Positions 33,200-44,884 of a DNA stretch of 64,000 nt are shown here, one piece after another (position 1 is the first letter of the stretch; every line of letters starts with the position of its first letter). The position numbers and the translations under genes are program-made. This DNA is from Prorocentrum cordatum (Eukaryota > Sar > Dinophyceae > Prorocentrales > Prorocentraceae), in the NCBI GenBank assembly GCA_963575745.1, contig CAUYUJ010005669.1, positions 835,628 through 899,627 of the forward strand, written 5' to 3'. The notes under the pieces are model-generated. The model was not told the origin of the DNA, did no database searches, and worked only from the letters and a program-made list of their open reading frames with translations.

Positions 33200-35010
33200 A
33201 AATAGCGGGACGCGAAGACTTGGTCTGAAACATGGAGAAACCAGCGTGAGAGTGACTACACGAGAACCGTAGTTGAGGAGACGCATGGGAGTACGAGAGG
33301 TTCGTGCGGCGTCGGCGCGCGCGAAGGTTTTTGACACCGCGTCGATCGTTCAACCTTGAATCGATCGCGGCCCCGATCGTTCTAGATTGAATTCCGTCGG
33401 GCCCAGTGGCGTCACAGTGTGCCTCGGTGCTTCCACGGCGCAGAATTCAACCTCGAACGCCTTCGCCAGCGTCGCCGGCGCGCTATCGCCGCATGAACCT
33501 GCAGTAACCCATCAGTCTGCGCGACAGCATCGGATCTGAACCGGTCATGCCTCGGATCTATGCGCGGGGGGTCTCCTGTGGGCGGGCGCGGAGGGGGGGC
33601 GCCACGCGAGCCCGGCCCAGCTCCTCCTCCTCCTCCTCCTCTCCTTCTTCTCCTCCTGCTCATGCGCCACATCCTGCTTCAAATTTACATAGCTCCCCTC
33701 CTCGTCCTCCTCCTCATCCTCCTCCTCCTTCTCCTTCCCCTCCTCCTCATCCTGCTCATGCGCCACCTCCTCCTGAATGATTTGCGCAACTTCCCGTTTC
33801 CGATCGCGATCGCCCACAACACAACACGGGGTCGTTTTTTGGAATTCCGGGTCCGCTATGACGCGCGTCGCCGGATAGAGAAACAATCAACGCAACGGAA
33901 TTCTGTTGTCGTCTGATCGCATCGGAAATTGCCGTGTCGACTCTGCGTGGATATCTGGATGCTGGAAAATCAGCGCTAACGGAAGGGATGGGTGGGAGGG
34001 GTAGGATGTCAGATATAGCGCGAGCGCGCCCAGCTTGCCCTTCTGCCTTCCCCTTCACCCCTCCTCCTGGCCCTAGGGCAAGGGCCGGTGCGCTTGTGCG
34101 GCACACACGCGGTGCCTTGATGAACTGAAGCCCGCAGGTCCTCGTCGTAATGTTTGTGACCCCCTGCGGTGGCCCCTCTGGTACCCCGCCAGGGCTCGGG
34201 CGGTGTCGAGGGTCCCCTGCGGGGGCCCACTGGGCCAGTGGGGGGTCCCCACTAAGTATTCTCACGGCCATGGTTCCGCGCCGTGTCGTGGGTAGGGGTG
34301 GGAGGTCGCCCAAGGGAGTGGTGCCCCGTGGGTGGCTGATCGGAGCGGCATTCGGGAGGGTGTGTCGTAATCTGAGGCGCGGCTCGAGATTCGGTTAGGA
34401 AGCGTGTGGCGCGTGCTTGTGGGCTTCGTGCGTCCCTCGCATCAGGCAGTCTCCAAAGCTCGGCATCGCGCGGCCACGTTTTTTCACGATTGCTTTCCTC
34501 CTGCAGCGGCGTGGTCTTGGCCCCACTGGCCGATTTACCCTCCTAGATGGGGATACAGGTCGTTCCCTCCGGGTTTCGAGGGGTGGATCCCCAACTGGGG
34601 TGGTAACTTTGTGGGGGTCTCGAAGGGGATGGTGATGGGGATGGGGATCGTTTCAAGGATACAGACAACCAGGATAGTAAGGAGGCGCGATAAGGATGCA
34701 AGGGCCTTGGACGCCCATTTCGACGCGTTTCGAGCGGGGCGCGGCCAAAGAAAGTGTCCAAGGATTGACCCAGGAGGCAAGGATGCACGGGTATCCTTGG
34801 GAGGGATGCCTATCCTTACTATGCGGGTCGACTGTACTGACCTCTGGCCCCTGTCGCACCCCCCGCATGCGAGGGAGCCCCGCTCCGCGCCCCGGGCAGG
34901 GGCCGCCCCCTCCGCCTCCCGCGGCCACGCTCCTGCGTCGCGCGAGGCAGCACGGGCGGCGACGGGCGGGGGCGCCATCAGGACCTGCAGGGAGCGCGCG
35001 GCGGGAGGGA
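33200..35010. other. no gene recognised; one (CTC)n tract
   Basis: A CTC/TCC tract at about 33620-33775 lies in otherwise unassigned sequence. No frame shows a domain. Confidence 0.5.
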
Positions 35011-35013
35011 GGG

Positions 35014-35160
35014 GGGAGGAGGAGGAGGAGGAGGAGGAGGAGGAGGAGGAGGAGGAGGAGGAGGAGGAGGAGGAGGAAGGAGGAGGAGGAAGGAGGAGGA
35101 GAGGAATGAGGGGGAAGGAGGAGGAGGAGGGGGAGGAGGAGGAGGAGGAGCAGCAGCAGC
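35014..35160. repeat. (GGA)n microsatellite
   Basis: GAG/GGA tract, continuous at about 35017-35075 and imperfect to 35160. Confidence 0.95.
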
Positions 35161-35270
35161 GATGTTGCAATCGACCTTCTCTTCAAATTCCCACTTCGGT
35201 CCCTCTAGGTACTTCTTTTCACTGCGGGAATTGCCGCGTTAGAGGACGACCGTCTGAGAGTCCTGTCATG

Positions 35271-35390
35271 CCAGAACACCATTTCTGGGACTTCGACGAC
35301 GCGAATCAATGTTGCTCTTGGGTCCTGATGATCCTGGACCGCGCCAGACCACAATTCTTGGGACTTCAACACCGCCAACCAAACTGATTG
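35271..35390 (+). repeat. short tandem duplication, about 75-bp period
   Basis: GCCAGAACACCATTTCTGGG at 35270 recurs, diverged, as GCCAGACCACAATTCTTGGG at 35344, each followed by ACTTC-AC-ACCGC or a similar sequence. Two units only. Confidence 0.5.
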
Positions 35391-35651
35391 TCTGTTGCGC
35401 CCTGAGAAGCCTGAGTCGAGCCACGAAACTCATCCCTGGGACGCCGACCATAAGAATATTACAAACAAGCAAGAAATCGAGGCGAGAACCACATCCATCC
35501 GTGACACGCCTGCAAACCTGAGAAAAGGAGCGCGTTTCTTCATTTTCGGCGGTGACGGGCGTCTTGGTTTGGGGAGGGGGGGGGCGAGGGGGGGTATCAC
35601 ATAACGCCCCCCCCCGCCGTGTGACTCCGGCACCACAGCCGCGCCCGCGCG

Positions 35652-36000
35652 CACGACGACGATGAGCGACGAGCGACGAACGACAACGACGAACGACAAC
35701 GACGACGACGACGACGCGAGCAGCATCTGGATGCACCACAATGCTCGCGTGCACCACAGCGCGTGTGCATCACAGCGCCCGCGTACCCCGCAACAGCCGC
35801 GCGCAACGCAGCACTGTATACAACACAGTGCTTGTGTGCACCACAGCGCTGGTGTACACCACAGCGAATGTGCACACCGCAGCAACCATGCGCAACCAGT
35901 GTTTGCGTGCACCGCAGCGCCTGTGCACACCACGGCGCCTGTCTACACCACAGCATCCGCGTGCAACGCAGCGCTGGCGTACACCAGCGCCTGAGTGCAC
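35652..36000 (+). repeat. (GAC)n tract and 18-bp minisatellite, locus 2
   Basis: GAC trinucleotides (about 35652-35720) lead into roughly 14 diverged 18-19 bp units around GTGTACACCACAGC. This is the same family and orientation as 28.9-30.07 kb. Confidence 0.75.
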
Positions 36001-36244
36001 AGGACAGGTATAAAGAGCACGGAGGTGAGGCTCTGCTGCGGACAGCTCAACGCCACGCCAGGGGAGTGCTGATAATAGAATGCGACGTTATTCCCTCCTC
36101 TCTCCTCCTCCTCCACCTCCACCTCCTCCTCCTCCTCCTCCACCTCCTCCTCGTCCTCAATCTCCCTCACCCTTCCCCCCTTTCGTGCGGGTCGGCGCTG
36201 CAGCGCACGTGGCAGACGCATCGGCGAGACATCGCCGACGCATC

Positions 36245-36415
36245 GGCCAGAATACATGGGGTCGGAGGATCGCGCCGCATCGCTGGCGCATCGGTGAGAC
36301 ATCGCCGATGCATCGGCGACGTCGGCGATGCGTCGGCGCCGTCGACATGAAGAAAAGCAGGCTCCACATCGAGCCGTATCGGCGGTTCATCGGCGATACG
36401 GCGCGATAGAGGAGA
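36245..36415 (+). repeat. dispersed GCATCGGCGATGC-rich repeat, copy 2
   Basis: Aligns with 5865-6035. It contains GCATCGGCGACGTCGGCGAT. A CTC tract (about 36098-36165) lies just left. Confidence 0.65.
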
Positions 36416-36419
36416 GAGC

Positions 36420-36960
36420 GAAGGAGGGAGCGAAAGAGGGAGGGAGGGAGTGAGGGAAGAGCGGGGGAGGAGCGAGGAAGGCCACAAGGAGGCCTGGCGC
36501 GGGAGGGCGGGGGGAGCGAGGAGGACAGGGACGAGGGAGGGAGCGAGAGAGGGAGCGAAGGAGGGGCGAGGGGGGATGAGCGTGGGAGGGGCGAGGCAAG
36601 CCACCGCGAGGCCAGGCGCTGGGCGGTGGCTGCGCCCCCTCCCCCACAGCCCTCCCGGGCCTGGCGGCGGCCATCCGAGCAGCTCGCGGCCAGCTCGCGA
36701 GTGCTCTCCTGCCGCGCGGGCCGGGCTGCGGCCCCCTCCCGAGGAGGTGGGAGGAGCCCGTCCTCGGGAGGATGTGGAGAAAAGGGGGATGCGGAGGAGG
36801 AGGAGGAGGAGGAGGATGTGGAAAAGGAGGCCGTGGAGGAGAAGGGGGGAGGAGGAGGAGGAGGAGGAGGAGGAGAGGAGGAGGAGGAGGAGGAGGGAGG
36901 GTGATGAGGATGAGGAGGAGGAAGAAGAGGAGAGGAGGAGGAGGAGGAGGAGGAAGCAGG
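36420..36960. repeat. purine tract and (GGA)n microsatellite
   Basis: GGGAGCGA-type purine repeats, then GGA units at about 36785-36955. The long Ser/Pro and Arg/Glu ORFs on both strands are artefacts. Confidence 0.85.
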
Positions 36961-36991
36961 GGGAATTATAATGGACGGGCGCCAACTATAC

Positions 36992-37037
36992 ATACACCGA
37001 TCCTGGCCGGGCCCATCCTGGGCCCATGATCGGTGTA
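36992..37037. repeat. hairpin with 11-bp perfect stem
   Basis: ATACACCGATC (36992-37002) pairs with GATCGGTGTAT (37027-37037). The loop carries two GGGCCC words that could form an inner stem. It sits at the edge of the purine tract. Confidence 0.5.
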
Positions 37038-37139
37038 TACGCCCTCCAGGCTTAGGCAGGAAGGCATCTACACCAATCTTGGGTTCGGAATCCCCTCCCC
37101 CCCCGCGCGCGCGCTCTGCCTCGCGCTCAGGGAGAGAAG

Positions 37140-37674
37140 GGGGAGGAGGAGGAGGACGACGACGACGAGGATAACGAGACGGCAGGAGGACGAGGCAAGA
37201 GGAGAAATAATGCAGGAGGAGGAGGAGGCTGGACAGAAGAAAGACAGGGGAAGAGGCGGAGGACAAGGCGGCGACGCCTCACGCCCGCGTGCGCACGCGG
37301 CTTGCCCAGAGAAGGAGGGGGAGGAGGACCAAGGAGGACGAAGAGGAGGACACAGGAGGGGGCGGAAGGGGAGAGAAAAGGAGCGCGGTAAGGGAAGGCA
37401 GAAGATAAAGAGGGCGAATTTTCGGCCCACCCCCGTTCGTCAACGCTCCGCGCCATCCCCGCCTCGTCCTACTCCCTGTCCCGAACCACGACCGCGACGA
37501 CGACGAGCACGACCCAGCAACAAAAACACGGATTTGCCAACGACCACGGCGAAAACGGCGACGACAATTTCGCAGACGACGACGGCGACGATGGCGACAA
37601 AGACGACTAAGATGTCGACGGCGGCGGCGATGACGACGACGACAGGCACCAGAACCACCACCACCACCACCACC

Positions 37675-37705
<31 letters not shown>

Positions 37706-37720
37706 CGACAAAGGCGGCGG
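37140..37720. repeat. purine tract and (GAC)n/(CAC)n microsatellite
   Basis: GGA/GAC-rich sequence at about 37140-37400 and GAC/CAC trinucleotides at about 37560-37715. Confidence 0.85.
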
Positions 37721-38147
37721 CGGCCCCCGTGGCGGCCGCTGGGGCGCGGCGGTCCAACGACATGCCGTGATAGCGCCTGGCCTTCGCCAGGGAGAGCTCC
37801 TCGCGCGCCGAGGGGGAGGGAGAGAGTGCAGAGGGACGAAAGCGAGGGAGACAAGGATCGAAGGGGCAGGGCGGGCCGGCCTGGGCGATTTGGGCGGCAT
37901 CGCGGGGCACTTGAAGGTCACATTGGGACTGTATTGAGCGATATCGGGAGCTCAGAAGTGCGTCTTGAAGCGATCTTTGGACGTCGCGCGGGACAGGCTG
38001 ACCAGATCGAAACCATTTGTGAAATAGGGAAGGGAAAAGCGAGCCGAGCAAGGGAAAGAAGAAGGGGGAGGGAAACGGAACAAAAAGGGGACCAAGATGG
38101 AGAGGGGGAGCGAGGAAGAGGGGGAAGGCGAGATAGCGAGAAGGGGA

Positions 38148-39290
38148 ACGTGAAACCCCCACTGCCACCTGCCGCCTAAGTCTGTCGGCGCCCACGCGCG
38201 GGTCGCACGATGGGAAGGCAACGCGCTACTGCCAGACCAGGGCGCGCGCGTCGCCGCAACTGTGCTCCCTGTGAAGGCGAGGGTCGGGAAGGGAGGACTC
38301 GAGTGCCCTGGACGGCAAAGAGTGGGGGGGCACTGGGGGGGGGGCGAATTCCTCCTCTACGGCAAGATCTGCGATTTTGGCCCCAAGCCTGTTGGGCCCT
38401 TGCTCGAGCTGCTCTTTGCGGACGGGGCCCGCGCCCTCGCCGTCAGGACTTCGCCCGCAGGCCCGTGCCTGGGTGGCGCCGAGCTTCTGCTCGCATTCGG
38501 GGCCCAGGCCCTCGCCGCCGAGCTGGCCCCGCAAGCCCGTGACTGGGTGGCCCCGAGCTTCTGACTCGCTGTCGGGGTCTGCGCCCTCGCCGCCGAGCCT
38601 CGCGGTCGGGGCCTGTGCCCTCGCCGCCGCGTGAGCCCACAAGCCCGCGCCTGGGTGGTCACTGGTTTCGCGGCCGGGTCGTGCCCTCGCCGCTGCGCGC
38701 ACTGCGGACGGGGCCCGCGCCCTCGCCGCCGCGGTCGCCCCGCAGGCCCGTGCCTGGTGGCCCGTGGGCAGGCGGACGGGGCCCGTGCCCTCGCCGCCGA
38801 CCCTGCGCCCCCAGGCCCGTGCCTGGGCGGGCGTGTCGGTGGGCAGCCTCGAGCCCGTGCCCAAGGATGTACTCGCGGACGGGGCCTTTGCCCTCGGCGC
38901 CGATCCTGTGCCCGACCCGCTCCTTGGAGCCAAGGCCCCTGCCCCGGGGGATGGGCCCATGCCTTGCCTCCTGAGGGCCCGTGCCCACTGGCGGGCTCAG
39001 TAGAGTTCCTGGCCCGCCGCGCTTGTACACGTGGCCCGCGCCTTGCACCCCGACGCGCACGCACGCATGCTCCACTGGCATTCCTTGCGCACGCGCTTGA
39101 GTGCAAGCGCGCACTCCAGTGACTGTTTGCGCTTTCACCACGCGTGCAACACACTGCGCGAGAGGCACGCGGCATTGGAACCCCCAGTGCCACCTGCCGA
39201 AGCCTGTCGGCGCCCACACGCTGGTCGCACGATGAAAAGGCAACGCACTACTGCCAAACCAGGGCACGCGTGTCGCCGCAACTGTGTCGC
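38148..39290 (+). repeat. direct repeats flanking a GC-rich minisatellite
   Basis: About 120 bp at 38148-38270 recurs at 39174-39290, sharing CCCCCA-TGCCACCTGCCG, CTGTCGGCGCCCAC and GGTCGCACGATG. Between them, about 38400-38990, are eight or so diverged units of roughly 60-70 bp with CCGTGCCCTCGCCGCCG and CAGGCCCGTGCCTGGG. It could be two copies of one unit bracketing expanded DNA. LTRs are unlikely because no retroviral-type sequence lies between. Confidence 0.6.
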
Positions 39291-40812
39291 CTTCGTCTGG
39301 CGATCGCGTGCCTTACCCATCGTTGCGAGCGTCCGTCACGGCATGTGTGGGGGGGCGTGGGGGGCGGAGGGAAAACAGGGACGTGCGCGTTGGCTCCTCC
39401 TCTCCCCGTGTCTGCAAGCGCACGTGCGTTTCGTTTCCTTTTTCCGTACTTGCTCCGAGTCATAAGGATCCACCAAGAACGACAGCGCCGCCAGTTCGTT
39501 CACCTGGTTGTCCCTGAAATACTGGACGAAGGCGGAAGGCGGAGGCAGCAGCGCCCCCACCGCCACCGCCGCTGGCGTCACCTCGACAACGGCAAATCAC
39601 CACCACTGGCACCCCCACCCGCATCACCGCCACCGCCGACACCACGGCCAGTCATCGCCGCAACCACCGGCACCGCCACCCGCACCACCGCCACTACTGC
39701 CGCCCATGCAATGAAGACAGCGCTCGCATCTCTCGAGCCAGGTCCTCATCCGTCCCCTCCACCACCCTACCCGTCCCCTCCTCCAGACGTTTGACCTGTT
39801 ATCGAGATGAACCTGGTGTTTTGCCAGGAATGTTAATGCTGGGCAGCACGACATTGGAGGCATGCTCTCGTACCGTTGGTTGTGGGTCTAGTATAGATAC
39901 TGACGCAAGCCACAAGAAAAAACAATGATTCGTTGAGCCGATCATCGCGGCAGTCGGGGGAGAGGAGCCAAGATCTGTGTGCATTGACGACTGCGATGAA
40001 ACAGACCGACGACGAGGCAACTGCGTAGGCAAAAAATGGCAGCTGACTGGCCGATCGAAAAGATCCGGTCGCAGAGGGGCAGAGAGGAGCCAGAGCGAAC
40101 GAGGACGACAAGTTAATGTGAGTCCAACACATCTTCATCTAAAAACATTGGGCCCAAGATAACACATGCTTGAGCGGCCAAGATCGCCAGGGCCACGTCT
40201 CAAAACACCACGCGAATCATAGCAGGCACCAAAACCTGGAACGCCGCAGCTCCGTAGCCTGAAGAGTAATACATCGGTCGCCGCCGGGAGCGCTGTTCCC
40301 TCCCCCGCCCCCGCCCGCGAGAGAAGATGGGGCAAGGGGGGTGCTCCGAGTATGATTCCGGGACTAACATTCAGAGGATTCTCGGGACGATGACGTAATG
40401 ACATCCCCTTCCCCGAGAGGGTAGAACAACCCTTCCCATTACACTCGTCTGCGCAGCGGACGCCAGCGCTCCCGCCACTCTCGGGCCAGATTCTGCTTGC
40501 CCCCCCCCTCAACTCCCCCATCGTCCCGCACTCCAGAAACGTCACAGCACACTCGGGCGCACGCGAACAGAAGTATATGTGGGTCTGGCGCATGGGCGCC
40601 AGATCCGCGGGTCGGGGGAAGTACTGGCTAATCCACGCGCCTTAACCCATGCTCGCATTTACTCGACTGGCGTCTGTCCTCTGCAACTCTCCCGTGCCCC
40701 ATGCCCTCCCCCTCCCGTTCCCTCCTTCTGGGGGGCGCCGAGCCTGGGCCGGCCGAGGGTGGAGGGGGTCGGCTCCACGTGGCTCCCAAACCTTGGCCAG
40801 CCAGAAGGGAAT
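39291..40812. other. no gene recognised
   Basis: A GCC/CCA-rich segment (about 39540-39790), then mixed sequence. No domain or repeat is clear. Confidence 0.5.
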
Positions 40813-40820
40813 GGCTGGCA

Positions 40821-40972
40821 TTAAGGCGGGCGTGTCCCCCTACAGGTGACGAAAAAGGAGCACATACTCAAAAAATGCTCCAAAATGGTCAAAAAATGCT
40901 AAAACATAGTCCACATATTATATGATGACTCTTTTTGAATATTCCTCCTGTAGAGGGACGGGCCCGACTTGA
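40821..40972. mobile_element. 8-bp-TSD TIR element family, copy A
   Basis: Perfect TSD GGCTGGCA at 40813-40820 and 40973-40980. The 26-bp ends are TTAAGGCGGGCGTGTCC and, in reverse complement, TCAAGTCGGGCCCGTCC, both continuing to CTACAGG. The 152-bp interior is AT-rich with AAAAAATGCT words and encodes nothing. It is homologous to 56128-56282. A non-autonomous DNA transposon is the best reading. An 8-bp TSD is typical of hAT but does not prove it. Confidence 0.85.
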
Positions 40973-41048
40973 GGCTGGCACCCCGTCAGGGCTGACCCCA
41001 ATTTGGGACCTTCGAGGTTGAGCGGAAGGGTTAGGGGTCCCAAAACAG

Positions 41049-41108
41049 TGCGGTGACAAACCGTGCAGTGAGCTCGCCAAAGACCTCACCGCACGGTCCG
41101 TCACCGCA
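41049..41108. repeat. long hairpin, 24-bp imperfect stem
   Basis: TGCGGTGACAAACCGTGCAG and following bases (41049-41072) pair with 41085-41108 at 21 of 24 positions around a 12-base loop. GGTCCCAAAACAG occurs just left (about 41036) and again at 41163. Confidence 0.65.
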
Positions 41109-41329
41109 AGGTCTTGGGGCCGTGGAGGCATGTCGCCCGAGACGTCCTCGGAGAACGAACCAGGTCCCAAAACAGCGCAGTCACTCCGAATCCACAATGA
41201 CTCACCACATGATGTGGGGCCCCCCCGAAAGGGGTCCTAGGGAAAACGAGTCCTGGGACCCGGTGGCTTTCCCTTGCAACCCGAGTCGCTCCTTCACGGC
41301 CCCAGGGCCTGGGAACTCCCAAGGCATGC

Positions 41330-41362
41330 ATCGGGGCCTTCCCCAGTGGGGAGGGCCCCGAT
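41330..41362. repeat. tight hairpin, 15-bp stem
   Basis: ATCGGGGCCTTCCCC and GGGGAGGGCCCCGAT pair at 14 of 15 positions (the other is G-T) around a 3-base loop. No T run follows. Confidence 0.65.
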
Positions 41363-41745
41363 TTCTTAAAAGATCCGATGCCGTGAATTTTCTCGGCACG
41401 GGGTCCCCAGAAGTCCCGACCTCTTCTCCGGGACCAGCTCTTCATCCTGGGCCATTCTTGCGCGGTCCTGGGGCCCAGGGAGGGGCCTCCAAGGCCGAAC
41501 CACAGAACAAAGACACGCACCAACAGAAAAAAGCGCTGTGCCTTCAGTGCTCTGGTAGTCCGGGCTTCCTTCGTGGCGGCCGAAGGCGCTCCTCGAACTC
41601 GACGTCGATCGCGGGCACCTGCGCGTCGAACAGGGCAGCCGGGCCAGTCACGCTGGCGATGCCGCCGGCGGGGCCAGGCCCAGCCCCGGGGCTGCCGCCC
41701 AGGAGGCCCAGCGGCCGGAGCAGCCCGGTCAGCACCTCGCGGGGC

Positions 41746-41768
41746 GGCACGACGAGGACGACGACGAG

Positions 41769-41816
<48 letters not shown>

Positions 41817-41935
41817 GACGAGGACGACGATCGACGACGACGACCACGAAGGCGACGACGACGATCGACGACGACGACCACGAAGGCGACGACAACGACG
41901 ACCACCACCACGACGGCGACGGCGGCGGCGGCGGC
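41746..41935. repeat. (GAC)n/(ACG)n microsatellite
   Basis: Long GAC trinucleotide tract with a duplicated internal segment around CGATCGACGACGACGACCAC (near 41830 and 41862). The ORFs of about 320 and 340 residues across it are artefacts. Confidence 0.95.
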
Positions 41936-42398
41936 GGCGCGAGGACCGGAGGCTTTCCACGGGGGCCTCCCGAAAGCCTCTGGGGGCTCTCTGGCCAGGG
42001 CCTCCGCGCGGGCCTCCCGGGGGTCCGGAGGCCTGCCTCCAGGCACGGACGGCGGCGCGCGGGGCGCCGTGATGGGCACGCCCGCCAGGTAGTGCTTCTT
42101 CCTGCAGTGCTGGCCAGGGGGGGCTCCCCGACCGGGGCGCGGGCGGGGGGCGGGCCAGGGGGGAGGGGAGCGAAGGGGGGAGGCGCCTGGAGGAGTGAGG
42201 GGGAGGAGGCTGGAGGAGGCCGAGGGTTGCAGGGGGAGGAAGAGGGTCAGCATCAGACTGCGGCAACGCTGGTACTGGCCTACGTTCGGAAGCTCCGGCA
42301 GAAGGAGGAGACAGGGGGAGGAGACAGGAGGAGACACGAGGCACGAAAAAGAATTGACGAGCCAGAGTAAACCGCAAATGCATAAAAGATGCTGCAAC

Positions 42399-42607
42399 TG
42401 ATGGGCCTGCTTTCCACCACCACCACCACCATGAGACGGAGGGGAGGGGGTCCTCCTCCTCCTCCTCCTCCTCCTCCTCCTCCTCCTCCTCCTCCTCCTC
42501 CACTCCTCCTCCTCCTCCTCCTCCTCCTCCTCTTCGTCCTCCTCCTCGTCCTCCTCCTCCTCCTTACCCCCTCCAACTTATGGTGGTGGTGGAAAACAAG
42601 CCCATCA
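42399..42607. mobile_element. 5-bp-TSD TIR element with microsatellite core, copy 1
   Basis: Perfect TSD GCAAC at 42394-42398 and 42608-42612. The left end is TGATGGGCCTGCTTTCC followed by CAC repeats and ATGAG. The right end is the reverse complement, ending GGAAAACAAGCCCATCA. Subterminal G and C runs bracket a long (TCC)n core that makes up most of the 209 bp. No coding capacity. This copy has the cleanest ends of the six and defines the family boundaries. Confidence 0.93.
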
Positions 42608-42835
42608 GCAACGCACCCTCCCGGCTCCAGTCCCGTCCCCAGAAGCCCCTACAAGTCCTCCTTTCCACTGCAAGAGGCTCACCCTTGAAAAAAACCTTGG
42701 CGAGGGCACCGCTTTGGAGCTTGGCCTGCGATTTACTGGCGCTCATTCAGGAACGCGAAAGACAATGCACAATGATCAGACACGACGAGGTGTCCAGCGA
42801 GGTCCCCCTTTCAGAAAGGCCACCACCCCACTCGC

Positions 42836-43690
42836 GTACCCCATCCGCGTAACTGTTGCACAAAGTTAAACATTGTGGCCATGACCTTCTCAGAAGTAAC
42901 CAGCAACAGCTCTCTTTTGAAAAACAGCCACCATGGATCCGCGCAGCGCTAATAACGCGTGTTGAAGTTCCGAGCCTCTACACTTAGCAAACTCTCAAGC
43001 GAACACCCCGTGTTGAACTCCGTCCTGCCAAACGTTGCATGACAAAAGAATGCGCGCGGCACTGAGGCGAAAACCCCATTTTGAAGACGATCGACCCCCA
43101 TCTGCGAAACTGCTGCAACATGATGACTGAGATGGTCGCGGCGCCAAGGCGAGAGCCCCACTCTGAAAAACGATCGGCCCTCCATCCATGAAGCTCGTGC
43201 GAACTTGTGACGCGACTGTGCGCCGCGCTAGAACGCACTTCCGCAACCAACCCCATTCCCATCCGAGAAACGGCTGCAATGTTTTAAGACGAGTACAACG
43301 AGGCGATGCACGACAACCACATGTTGTGGACGCGCCCTCCATCTGTAAAACTGCTCCACATTCTGAACTACACACGAGAAAACGCGGGGTTAAAGCGAGA
43401 ACCACAAATAGAAACCGCCCCCCCCTCCGTCCGTGAAACCGCTGCAAAAAATTTAAGAGGAATGCGCGTGGCGCAAAGGCGGGAGCCGCAATGTGAAAAC
43501 GACCCCACTGAAGCTGCTGCAAACGTTCAAAATGTATGCGCGTTGCGCTAAAGCGAGAACCACATTGCGGGAACAACTCGCATCCGCGAAACTGTTGCAA
43601 ACGTTTGAAAAGAATATGCACGGCTCTGAGGCGAGAGCCACATATTCACTCTCCACCTTCTCCATCCGTGAAACTGCTGTTGCCAAATGC
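42836..43690. repeat. roughly 80-bp minisatellite, about ten units
   Basis: CCATCCGTGAAACTGCTGCA-like words recur near 42840, 43090, 43180, 43258, 43338, 43428, 43505, 43580 and 43662, with GAGGCGAGAACCCCA-like words between them. Spacing is about 76-92 bp. A 208-residue minus frame stays open with a degenerate periodicity of about 26 residues. I call it a diverged minisatellite. Confidence 0.65.
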
Positions 43691-43804
43691 CAAGTCTCAG
43701 GATCAGAAACGGTGAGGGAGTCTTCAGGCGAAACGCCCAGCCGCCCCACCGACACGCGTGGGGGGAGGGCGACAGGGAAGACTTCGCTGATAGGTAAGAC
43801 GCTG

Positions 43805-44790
43805 GAGGAGGTGGGGAGGAGGAGGAGGAGGAGGAGGAGGAGGAGGAGGAGGAGGGGGAGGTGGAGGGGGCACGAGGAGAACAACGGAGACGGGGGGAAA
43901 GGCGAAGGTCAGGAGGCGAGACACGGAAAGGGAAGGGCAGGACGACGAGGAGAGGCACGAGGACACGTGGCACAGGGCTGCGTGTCCGAGACAGCCTGGC
44001 GCATTGGCGCGCGGCAGGGAGCTGTCTCAGCTCGGCTCTATCAACAAATCGGGGCGCCGAGCACCAACAAAAGCGAGGCAGAGCACAGACGCAACAACAC
44101 AAACGCCGACCCCCGTCCCCCCACCCCCCCTCCCTGCTCCCCCCCTTGGCGGCGGCACGGCGACCGCGAGTGCCGGCCACGGCAGCGGCCAAGACGACGC
44201 CGCCTCCGTCGGGGCCGCCCGCGCCGCCGCCACGCCCGACGCGGCAGGGGGAGGATGGAGGGGGGGAAGGGCCCAGGAGGCGACCGGAGGATGAGGGGAC
44301 GAGGGATGAGGGAGGAGGAGGAGGACGGTGATGAGGGTATGAGGAAGATGAAAGGGAGGAGGAAAAGGAGGAGAAGGAGGAAGAGGAGGAAAAGGACGAG
44401 GAGGAGGAGGAGGAGGAGGAGGAGGGAGGATGGAGGAGGAAGAGGGAACACTGAGGAAGAACGAAGAGAGCAAATGAGGGAGAGGAAAACGACGAACAGG
44501 GCGAGGAGGAGGAGAAGGAGGAGGGACGATCAGAAAGGAGGAGGGGAGGAATGAGGAGGGAGGAGAGAAGAGGGAGGAGGGAGAAGGAAGGAGGATAATG
44601 AGGGAGGCTGAAAGAGGAAAGGCGAAAAATGGGGAGGAAGGGGCATAATGAGGAAAGAGGAGGAAACACATGGAAAAGGAAGAGGGAAAGGGGAGGAGGA
44701 GGAGGAGGAAGGGGAAGGGAGAAGTATGAGGAGGATGGAAGAGGAGGAAGAGGAGGAGGAGGAGGAGGAGGAGGAGGGGGAGGCAAGAAC
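43805..44790. repeat. (GGA)n and purine-rich tracts
   Basis: A GGA tract at about 43806-43862, a GC-rich interval, then nearly continuous purine (GGA, GAGGAA) at about 44240-44790. The Ser/Pro/Leu-rich 434-residue minus ORF is an artefact. Confidence 0.85.
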
Positions 44791-44884
44791 ATCGCATTAC
44801 AGTATCCGCATTTCCCTTGTGTGGGGTTTACCTGTTCGCAGCCGATCATCAACTACATGCCGTCTTCTCACCATTTTGGGCACG

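Noticed and set aside
33815-33920. Short less-biased frame after the CTC tract as an exon
   Set aside because: Too short, no splice signals, no homology.
36157-37266. Long minus-strand ORFs (369 and 272 residues) rich in Ser, Pro and Leu
   Set aside because: They are translations of GGA/purine tracts. Opposite-strand frames are equally open and no domain is present. The same applies to 41544-42503, 43548-44852, 49481-50716 and 53431-54836.
38148-39290. LTR retrotransposon with 120-bp LTRs
   Set aside because: No protease, RT, primer-binding site or polypurine tract lies between the repeats, and the interior is a minisatellite.
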